28,987 nt of DNA from CAYVCG01 sp964449985 (GTDB lineage Bacteria > Bacillota > Clostridia > Lachnospirales > WRAX01): positions 1-28,987 of the forward strand of contig CAYVCG010000024.1 of the NCBI GenBank assembly GCA_964449985.1, in the 5' to 3' direction. Position numbers and translations under genes: made by a program. Positions 23,406 to 28,987 of this stretch are shown piece by piece. Position 1 is the stretch's first letter; every line of letters begins with the position of its first letter. The notes beneath the pieces were generated by a model. That model was not told the DNA's origin. It saw only the letters and a program-made list of their open reading frames with translations, and did no database searches.

Positions 23406-25217
23406 TCAAACAATACTGATTTTGTATTCAGCAAGCCAGAAATTGAGCTGTATAAAGTATGCTATTGTTTGTGGCGTTGTCATAAGCTGGCCATACCATG
23501 GCTGGGATACATCAGCTGTCAAAAGGGTTTCCAGAGCCGATTTTTTCAATATATCTAGCAGTGGTGAGTTTGGTGATGACAATATATCAAGCAATATTGC
23601 CGTAACTTTATTCAAGTACTCTGGGTTGTGAGTTTTTGGGAATGGGCTTTTCTTGCGCCAAAGGGCTTCGTCTGGGATAATGCCGCCCATAGCCGCCCTT
23701 AATAGACCTTTTTCTCTGCCCATAAAGTTTTTAAATTCCCAAGGCGTGTTATACAAATATTCTGCTATTTTATAATCACAAAACGGTATGCGAACTGAAA
23801 AGCCTTCTTGAGAACTGGCTCTGTCTGTTCTATCAATAAGTGTTTGCATAAACCAATCTGTGTTAAGCCGGAACATTTCTTTCATGCGTTTTTCCAAGGG
23901 TGGGTCGTCATCAAGCGTGGAAACATTTGAAATAGCATTTATATATTTGCTGCGGACGTATTCGTTTGGGTCTGTATTTTGTAAGAATTCATCACGGATA
24001 AATGATGCTCTATATTGTGTCGATTGCGACCATGGGAAGCCTTCAGCTGATCGTAAGTCGCTGTCACGATACCATGGATATCCACCAAACAATTCATCAG
24101 CGCATTCTCCAGATAATGCAACGCCTACATTATGTTTTTTAACCTCTCGGCAGAACAACTGTATAGATCCGTCAACATCGGCCATGCCCGGCAAATCTCT
24201 TGCTTTGACTGCATCAAATATGCTGTTTACCAAGTCATCCGTTTTGATTGTGATGACGGTGTGGTCTGTGCCTAGAAATTTACTGACTATTTCTATATAT
24301 TTGTTATCCCCTTCGGGCTGAAAACGGTTGGATTTGAAGTAAACGTCATTTTCGGCATAATCTATAGAAAACGTTTTTTTCACGCCAGAGATGGCTGTAA
24401 TCACGCTGGAATCAAGGCCGCCGGATAAAAATGCACATAGGGGAACATCGGATTTTAACTGACTTTTTATTGAATCGGTTAAAAGGGATTTTACTGTTTC
24501 CATGGTTTCTTCAAATGTTTCTTTATGTTCTTTCGCCTCAAGCTGCCAGTAAGAGTATGTATCAAACCCTTTTTCGCTGAAACATCCACAATGCCCCGGT
24601 TTAAGCTCGGATATATTCTTAAAAACGCCATAACCCGGCGTTCTGCCAGGCCCTAAAAGCATTATTTCCAGTATTGATGTATTGTCTATTTCGGGGCGAA
24701 CGAGCGGATGATTCAATAGGCCCTTGATTTCTGATGAAAATATAAAGCTTGAACCTATATGGCAATAAAATAGCGGACGGACGCCTAATCTATCTCGAAC
24801 CACAAACAAGCTGTTTATTCTGCTGTCGTATATGGCAAAGGAGAAATTTCCATTTATTTTTTCAATGCATTTTTCTCCCCACACAACATAGCAATGGAGC
24901 AAAACTTGTGAATCAGCATTTTCATCCACATCATGTCCTTTAGTTTTTAATTCTTCTGTCAATTCCTTTGTATTATAAATCTCGCCGTCAAGAACGAGGA
25001 TTATTTTTTCGTCGCCTATAGTGTAAATTGCTGGTTGCTTGCTGTTTGGGGATTTGACGATTTCAAGGCGTGTATTCATAAGACAAACATTTTCCGAAAT
25101 AAATATGCCTGCATCGTCTGGGCCTCTTTTCACAAGCGAGTTTATCATGTTGGAATATACTTCTATATAATTCCTCGCGTTGTTTTTGAAATCAACAAAC
25201 CCTGCAATACTGCTCAT
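23406..25217 (-). CDS. Asparagine synthetase B-like protein with Ser in place of the catalytic Cys
   Basis: This 603-residue protein has an AsnB architecture: an N-terminal class-II glutamine amidotransferase fold (about 1-200) and a C-terminal ATP-dependent synthetase (about 235-600). The synthetase is well kept: PP-loop 'LSGGLDSS' at 264-271 and 'LSGECADELFGGY' at 368-380 (Cys for the usual second Gly), with 'RIPFCDYKIAEYLY' later. The amidotransferase begins MSSIAGF, whereas the family begins MC(G/S)IAGF and uses Cys2 as nucleophile; codon 2 here is AGC. Arg31 ('KRGPDD') is kept, but 'NGEIYN' is 'DGEIYN'. The start chosen is ATG 25217, with CGGAG 9 bases upstream; an ATG three codons earlier abuts that site and also gives no Cys. 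It could use free ammonia, use Ser, or have another amidation role. Confidence 0.8.
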   Translation of the reverse strand: MSSIAGFVDFKNNARNYIEVYSNMINSLVKRGPDDAGIFISENVCLMNTRLEIVKSPNSKQPAIYTIGDEKIILVLDGEIYNTKELTEELKTKGHDVDENADSQVLLHCYVVWGEKCIEKINGNFSFAIYDSRINSLFVVRDRLGVRPLFYCHIGSSFIFSSEIKGLLNHPLVRPEIDNTSILEIMLLGPGRTPGYGVFKNISELKPGHCGCFSEKGFDTYSYWQLEAKEHKETFEETMETVKSLLTDSIKSQLKSDVPLCAFLSGGLDSSVITAISGVKKTFSIDYAENDVYFKSNRFQPEGDNKYIEIVSKFLGTDHTVITIKTDDLVNSIFDAVKARDLPGMADVDGSIQLFCREVKKHNVGVALSGECADELFGGYPWYRDSDLRSAEGFPWSQSTQYRASFIRDEFLQNTDPNEYVRSKYINAISNVSTLDDDPPLEKRMKEMFRLNTDWFMQTLIDRTDRASSQEGFSVRIPFCDYKIAEYLYNTPWEFKNFMGREKGLLRAAMGGIIPDEALWRKKSPFPKTHNPEYLNKVTAILLDILSSPNSPLLDILKKSALETLLTADVSQPWYGQLMTTPQTIAYFIQLNFWLAEYKISIV

Positions 25218-25300
25218 AATAACCATCTCCGATAAAAAATATATATTTATTATATGATATATACTTTTTTATTAGGCTAATTATTTGAGTAGATATATAA

Positions 25301-25807
25301 TCAATCTTTAATCAGGGCATACATCTTCATATCAACGATCTTACCATTTTTAACGGCATTTTTCCGCAACACACCTTCCAGAACAAAGCCTGCTTTTTCC
25401 AATATACGGCAGGACGCGTTATTATGCGCAAACGGTTCTGCAAAGATTCTTATAATATCGGTGTTTTCAAAGATATAAGAGCAAGCGGATAAAAGCGCTT
25501 TTGTTCCTATACCTTTGCCCCAGTATTGTTCCGCTATATAATAGCCTATTTCCGCCGTTTGTCTATGGATATTTTCCTTCCGAAGAGCCCCAATACTACC
25601 TATTGCTTTACCATCGACGGTTATCGCCCAAGCATATGAGCTGTCGTTTTGTGTGTTTAACATAGACGTTATGTATATAAGGGCATCGCTTTCCGTATAT
25701 GGATATGGAATGCCATCACGGAGATTGTTAAGAATCTTTTTGTTATTTAATGCCTGAGCAAGGTCATAAGCATCTTCTGTTTTCCATTTTCTTATAGCAA
25801 TTGTCAT
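25301..25807 (-). CDS. GNAT-family N-acetyltransferase (RimJ/RimL-like)
   Basis: This 168-residue acetyl-CoA-dependent acetyltransferase has the acetyl-CoA loop in 'AEQYWGKGIGTKALLSAC' (Q/RxxGxG/A type, about residues 93-110) and the RimJ/L-like 'NNASCRILEKAGFVLEGVLR' near the C-terminus. Such proteins acetylate N-terminal amines of ribosomal proteins or small-molecule amines; the substrate is not predictable. AAGGGGG lies before the ATG. A promoter at 25837-25866 serves it. asnB-like follows 83 bases downstream in the same direction and may be co-transcribed; the stretch between is AT-rich with no clear terminator. Confidence 0.85.
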   Translation of the reverse strand: MTIAIRKWKTEDAYDLAQALNNKKILNNLRDGIPYPYTESDALIYITSMLNTQNDSSYAWAITVDGKAIGSIGALRKENIHRQTAEIGYYIAEQYWGKGIGTKALLSACSYIFENTDIIRIFAEPFAHNNASCRILEKAGFVLEGVLRKNAVKNGKIVDMKMYALIKD

Positions 25808-25836
25808 AAATATCCCCCTTTAAAAAAGATGTTATT

Positions 25837-25866
25837 ATTTTACAATACAGCAGTTAATTTTTGCAA
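25837..25866 (-). promoter_or_regulatory. Likely promoter of the GNAT gene
   Basis: On the minus strand TTGCAA (25866-25861) and TAAAAT (25842-25837) are 18 bases apart, 30 bases before the start codon and directly after the terminator of the sporulation operon. Confidence 0.5.
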
Positions 25867-25867
25867 T

Positions 25868-25898
25868 AAAAAGATTTGGAGCGCAAAAGCCCCAAATC
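25868..25898 (-). terminator. Terminator of the spoIIR-sleB-ypeB operon
   Basis: On the minus strand GATTTGG and CCAAATC pair around an imperfect GC-containing upper stem, followed by five T. It is the first stem with a T tract after ypeB. Confidence 0.75.
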
Positions 25899-25946
25899 AA
25901 TTGTTGACAAGTAAAATTGCACAAAATGGGGATTTTTGTAAGGTGT

Positions 25947-25958
25947 GCGCATTGCGCG
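25947..25958. repeat. 12-base REP-like core
   Basis: GCGCATTGCGCG is identical to the core of the palindromic units inside the RAYT gene 11 kb away. It lies in the noncoding space after ypeB, where such REP units are usually found. Twelve bases alone could also be chance. Confidence 0.4.
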
Positions 25959-25991
25959 GCAGAATAATTCAATGGATCGAATTATTCTGCC
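25958..25991 (-). repeat. 13-bp perfect hairpin overlapping the end of ypeB
   Basis: GGCAGAATAATTC (25958-25970) and its exact inverse (25979-25991) enclose an 8-base loop; the stop codon of ypeB lies in one arm. There is no T tract, so it is more likely a 3'-end stabilising stem or part of a REP element than a terminator by itself. Confidence 0.6.
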
Positions 25992-27531
25992 AGAATCCCA
26001 TTTTCTGTCTCTATAAGTTCAAATATATCCTCCATCTTGCCCGTTACAGCATTTATATAGACTATAAACGTCTTATCCCTAGACTTATCTTTCATCTTGC
26101 CCTTAAATTCATAGCATAATGCCTCTTCACCGGATGCTTTCGGTATAACAGCTCTGTTTGCCGATGTTATAGAAAGCTCATCAGAGACAAACGTTCTTGC
26201 TTTGTCTGCGTTCATAATTTCTGACGGCAACTCTCTTTGATGGTGCATGTTTATATAGCCTCTGCCTTCATAGCCCAAAATCGAGCCATCAATAAGGCTT
26301 ACCTTTATCTTAACCAAATCAGGATACATTATCACTCCGCCGATAAACGGAGCAAAGTTAATAACCATATTAGAGCCATAAACCTCATAATAGCTGTATT
26401 TCATGCTGTTAAAGCCGTTATCACTCAAAAATGCCTCTGCCAGCGCTAACGCCTGTTCTGTGGATAGAGCAACTTCTCCGGAAGTGTCTACGGCATTAAG
26501 CATCCAAATGGGAAGACCGCCATGCTTTGCGACATCAATGTAAACGTCATGACTATCAGGCCCGCCGTTTACTAAATATGTGTATACGGGCAAAGNNNNN
26601 NNNNNNNNNNNNNNNNNNNNNNNNNNNNNNNNNNNNNNNNNNNNNNNNNNNNNNNNNNNNNNNNNNNNNNNNNNNNNNNNNNNNNNNNNNNNNNNTAAAC
26701 GTCATGACTATCAGGCCCGCCGTTTACTAAATATGTGTATACGGGCAAAGTGTTTTCTATTCCTTCCGGCGTTTCTTCAATGAATTTTACGTATGCAATT
26801 TTTTCAAGACGGCTGAATTTCTGAGCTATTTCCATGCCCTCATGCATTGTTATTGCGCTCTTGCCTTCAAGCATTTTTGGGTTGATGTTTTGAATGTGGT
26901 CAGAAAAGGGCCCGTCGTATATAAGGCTAGGATAGTTTTGAAATGTTTTACCGACTTGGGTAATGCTGCCTAATAATGCCTTTGATGATACTTTTCCGCT
27001 TTCAAGCGTTTCATCGCGCAACAAATCCCAATCCACGTCTCCTGTTGCGCCAACGTTAGCAACAATGTCGACGAGATCCGAGGACAATGCTGATGAATAC
27101 TCCTTTAAGCTCTCGATTTTTTCTATGTCTTCATCGCTTATGCCTTGGCCATCTATATTTTTAGTCATCATTGCATAGGAAAAGTCGCTGGTCTGCGACA
27201 AAAATTTCAGTGTGTTGACGACTATCTCATGGTTATACGGCAAATCTAAAAGGCTTTCATGCGCTGATCCGGCTTGCTTCCAAATCTCTGCAAAAATTGG
27301 AGCGCTTTGTTGTGGGTATTTTGTTACGGAAACCTTTGTCAAAAGAGTGTTTACGTCATCAACATATCCGGAAACGTTATGCAGCGTCCGGCCATAGCTG
27401 CTTGTTAGACTGCGGTTATAAGCTCGCCTTTGTCCATATTGGTAAAAACCGAAGGAAACGGACGCGACTATTATAAGAGCAATGATTAGATAATAAAAAG
27501 TGTTTTGTGTAAGTAGCCTTTTAACATCCAA
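25982..27531 (-). CDS. ypeB: Spore germination protein YpeB (coding sequence broken by a false assembly gap)
   Basis: YpeB sits at the forespore inner membrane and is needed for stability and localisation of the cortex-lytic enzyme SleB. The N-terminus has one membrane helix (about residues 11-30), then an alpha-helical region ('LLDLPYNHEIVVNTLKFLSQ' is characteristic). The C-terminal part carries PepSY-like repeats, with 'ALALAEAFLSDNGFNSMKYS' and 'VYINAVTGKMEDIFELI'. The run of N at 26596-26695 is flanked by identical 55-base copies; removing one copy and the N (155 bases) leaves 1395 bases, a whole number of codons, for 464 residues. That matches the size of B. subtilis YpeB (about 450). 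The start is TTG 27531 with GGGAG 8 bases upstream. It lies 23 bases after sleB. Confidence 0.92.
26541..26595. repeat. Left copy of 55-base duplicated gap flank
   Basis: Identical to 26696-26750. This is an assembly artefact: the two contig ends overlap and were joined with N instead of being merged. Confidence 0.93.
26596..26695. other. False assembly gap (100 N) in ypeB
   Basis: The flanks repeat the same 55 bases and merging them restores an uninterrupted ypeB reading frame, so no sequence is missing here. Confidence 0.92.
26696..26750. repeat. Right copy of 55-base duplicated gap flank
   Basis: Identical to 26541-26595; see the gap entry. It encodes the same peptide, 'LPVYTYLVNGGPDSHDV', as the left copy. 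Confidence 0.93.
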
Positions 27532-27554
27532 GATTGTTTCTCCCTTCCGATTTT

Positions 27555-28037
27555 TTAATACTTAGCAAACACATGATTCTCAATAGTTTTAAAAATAGTA
27601 AGGCGTTTGATCCATCTGCTCGTAGCTGTTTTAGGATTCCAATAATATAATGCTCCATCAACCGGATCCCAGCCATTCATGGCATCTCTTGCGGCATTTA
27701 TACAGGAGTTCGTCGGAGTAAGAGTCACCTGACCGTCTTTTACTGCATCAAACGCCCTTTCCTGATAAATAACGCCTGAGACAGTCCCAGGAAAGTATGG
27801 GCTTTCAACCCTATTTAATACAACAGCCCCAACAGCAACTTGCCCAACATAAGGCTCTCCCCTTGCTTCGCCGTTTATAATGCATGCCAAAAGCCAAATA
27901 TCATTTTCCCTTGTGAGCACCGCCGTATCGGCAGGATAAACCTCCTGAGAATATACGGTTGCACCATTTAGGAAGGTTTGTGTGAAAAAAATCAGTGCGA
28001 CTAAAAACAACAATGCTTTATATGAAATCTTTGTCAT
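27555..28037 (-). CDS. sleB: Spore cortex-lytic enzyme, SleB/CwlJ-type hydrolase
   Basis: This secreted hydrolase of 160 residues is predicted to cut the spore cortex peptidoglycan at muramic-delta-lactam sites during germination. A signal peptide (about residues 1-30) precedes a hydrolase_2 domain that begins 'DIWLLACIINGEARGEPYVG', with Glu57 the likely catalytic acid. It goes on to 'AVGAVVLNRVESPYFPGT' and 'ALYYWNPKTATSRW'. B. subtilis SleB is about 300 residues because of an N-terminal peptidoglycan-binding domain; that domain is absent here, so the enzyme has the size of CwlJ plus a signal peptide. The neighbour ypeB supports the SleB assignment. GGAGG lies 7 bases before the ATG. It is the middle gene of spoIIR-sleB-ypeB, 15 bases after spoIIR. 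Confidence 0.92.
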   Translation of the reverse strand: MTKISYKALLFLVALIFFTQTFLNGATVYSQEVYPADTAVLTRENDIWLLACIINGEARGEPYVGQVAVGAVVLNRVESPYFPGTVSGVIYQERAFDAVKDGQVTLTPTNSCINAARDAMNGWDPVDGALYYWNPKTATSRWIKRLTIFKTIENHVFAKY

Positions 28038-28052
28038 AAGCCCACCTCCATT

Positions 28053-28748
28053 TTAGAAGAAGATACTATTCTTTATTTCCTGCCACCATTCGACTATTTT
28101 AAACTTTATTATTACAGGCAAATCATCTGATGGTCCTGCAACAACGTCATATTCGTTATCGGTTAGTATATGTTTTAGATCTTCTTTTGATTGTTTACTT
28201 CCTTCATCTTGCGTAACATCGACATAACATAGCGGTGGAAACATAACGCACCACCAGTTATTTCCTTCTGCTTCTCCGATTTCTATACGAAGCGCATCAT
28301 ACTGACCGGCTGGAAATGCTATATCTCCATATGTTTTCGTTGGGAAAATGCTTTTTGTGACTGCTGCGCTAACGCTGTAATCATAACCGTTTTCGTTTAT
28401 AATATCCTTTGCACAGGCTGTTATGATGTCCAAATTATTTGATAGGATAGTTTTTGTCTCGTCGAAGCTTTTGGAGTTATTTATTAGCGGTTGCATACGC
28501 TCTAAAACGCCATCCCGTACTTTAAGCTTTAATGCTTGGTCTGCTTCACTATTGCTGTTTGCCAAAACATGGAAACGCACGACTTGTCTTGCTATTCCGT
28601 TTTGTATTGTGTCTGAATATGCGTTTGTCGCGAACGCAAACGCTATCGTAAATACAAATGCAAAGCAGAGGGAGAGTAGTAGTGTTTTACGTTCTCTTTT
28701 AAACCAATGCGTAACTGAATGCGTAATTGTTTGTATAAATTTATTCAT
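28053..28748 (-). CDS. spoIIR: Stage II sporulation protein R
   Basis: SpoIIR is made in the forespore and secreted into the space between forespore and mother cell, where it triggers SpoIIGA to process pro-sigma-E. The 231-residue protein has an N-terminal membrane or signal segment (about 22-43). Diagnostic stretches are 'ARQVVRFHVLANSNSEADQA' and 'LKLKVRDGVLE', and the 'NNWWCVMFPPLCYVD' motif (about 168-182). The ribosome site AGGGG is 11 bases before the ATG, a little far. sleB follows after 15 bases, so spoIIR begins a run of three spore genes. I could not find a convincing sigma-F or sigma-G promoter upstream by eye. Confidence 0.95.
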   Translation of the reverse strand: MNKFIQTITHSVTHWFKRERKTLLLSLCFAFVFTIAFAFATNAYSDTIQNGIARQVVRFHVLANSNSEADQALKLKVRDGVLERMQPLINNSKSFDETKTILSNNLDIITACAKDIINENGYDYSVSAAVTKSIFPTKTYGDIAFPAGQYDALRIEIGEAEGNNWWCVMFPPLCYVDVTQDEGSKQSKEDLKHILTDNEYDVVAGPSDDLPVIIKFKIVEWWQEIKNSIFF

Positions 28749-28769
28749 AAAAAATATCGCCCCTTTTTA

Positions 28770-28987
28770 ATCTGGCAACCGTGCAATACGTAATTTTTGC
28801 TTAAAAGTTGCGGGACAAAACGCATTCCCTCATTCCATTTTGGCGAAAAACACGCCAAAATTGGTGGTCGGGAACGCAAGTCCCGCCGCTTGCGCTAACT
28901 TTACGCAAAAACATTGAATTATGCACGTTGCCATCTTTAATCCATAAATGGATTATTGACATAAAATGGAACGCATATACATGGCCA
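28770..28987. repeat. Noncoding repeat-rich stretch upstream of spoIIR
   Basis: About 220 bases without a gene. It holds several small inverted repeats. ATTTTGGCG and CGCCAAAAT (28837-28861) have a 7-base loop. GCGGGAC (28810-28816) has its inverse GTCCCGC further right, beside GGGA-ACGCAAG-TCCC (28871-28885). TAATCCAT and ATGGATTA (28938-28955) have a 2-base centre. The GC-rich part resembles REP-type intergenic palindromes. No T tract follows any of the stems. Confidence 0.5.

Noticed and set aside
26541..26750. 55-base direct repeat as a biological duplication or attachment site
   Set aside because: It exactly flanks an N run inside ypeB, and merging the copies restores the gene, so it is an assembly artefact.
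28956..28981. TTGACA with TATACA at the right edge as a promoter
   Set aside because: The spacing is only 14 bases and the gene it would serve is outside the window.

Overview
The window looks like part of a draft chromosome from an anaerobic, endospore-forming Firmicute of the class Clostridia. The DNA is AT-rich. Ribosome binding sites are strong AGGAGG types and several starts are TTG. The right end carries the sporulation and germination genes spoIIR, sleB and ypeB. There is a leucine T-box in front of leuA, and a secreted protein carries a copper-amine-oxidase-N type domain. Four runs of 100 N (5188-5287, 10642-10741, 14059-14158, 26596-26695) are scaffold gaps of nominal length. The last is false, because both sides carry the same 55 bases.

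Layout from left to right. Two secreted substrate-binding proteins of different families lie in tandem (176-2962), with no permease or ATPase in view. Next comes a secreted modular surface protein (3216-5183), preceded by two inverted repeats. On the minus strand is a tetR / lipoprotein membrane-fusion protein / RND pump operon (10750 down to 5293), with a consensus promoter overlapped by two near-identical palindromes that look like the TetR operator. ung and a TtcA-like tRNA thiolation gene form a minus-strand pair (12419-10876). Reading right from there is an HD-domain hydrolase, ccdA and a thioredoxin-like gene (12829-14452), a probable thiol-redox operon. It is followed by a REP-associated tyrosine transposase (RAYT) with a perfect 24-base inverted repeat inside its own coding sequence.

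The middle holds an AEC-family transporter, tRNA-Glu(CTC) with its own promoter and terminator, an unrecognised membrane protein, and pyruvate carboxylase (pyc). Next is a sensor-less orphan histidine kinase, directly downstream of leuA. leuA is controlled by a T-box leader with a CUC (Leu) specifier. An asparagine-synthetase-like protein follows, with Ser in place of the catalytic N-terminal Cys, then a GNAT acetyltransferase. The right end is spoIIR-sleB-ypeB, read leftward with 15- and 23-base gaps, which joins forespore signalling to sigma-E activation with cortex lysis at germination.

Most of the window is ordinary housekeeping and accessory content. I found no clearly new multi-gene system. 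The observations most worth following are the Cys-less AsnB homologue, the RAYT carrying its own REP-like palindromes, the compact HD-ccdA-thioredoxin operon, the spoIIR-sleB-ypeB linkage with a short SleB, and the twin TetR operators.
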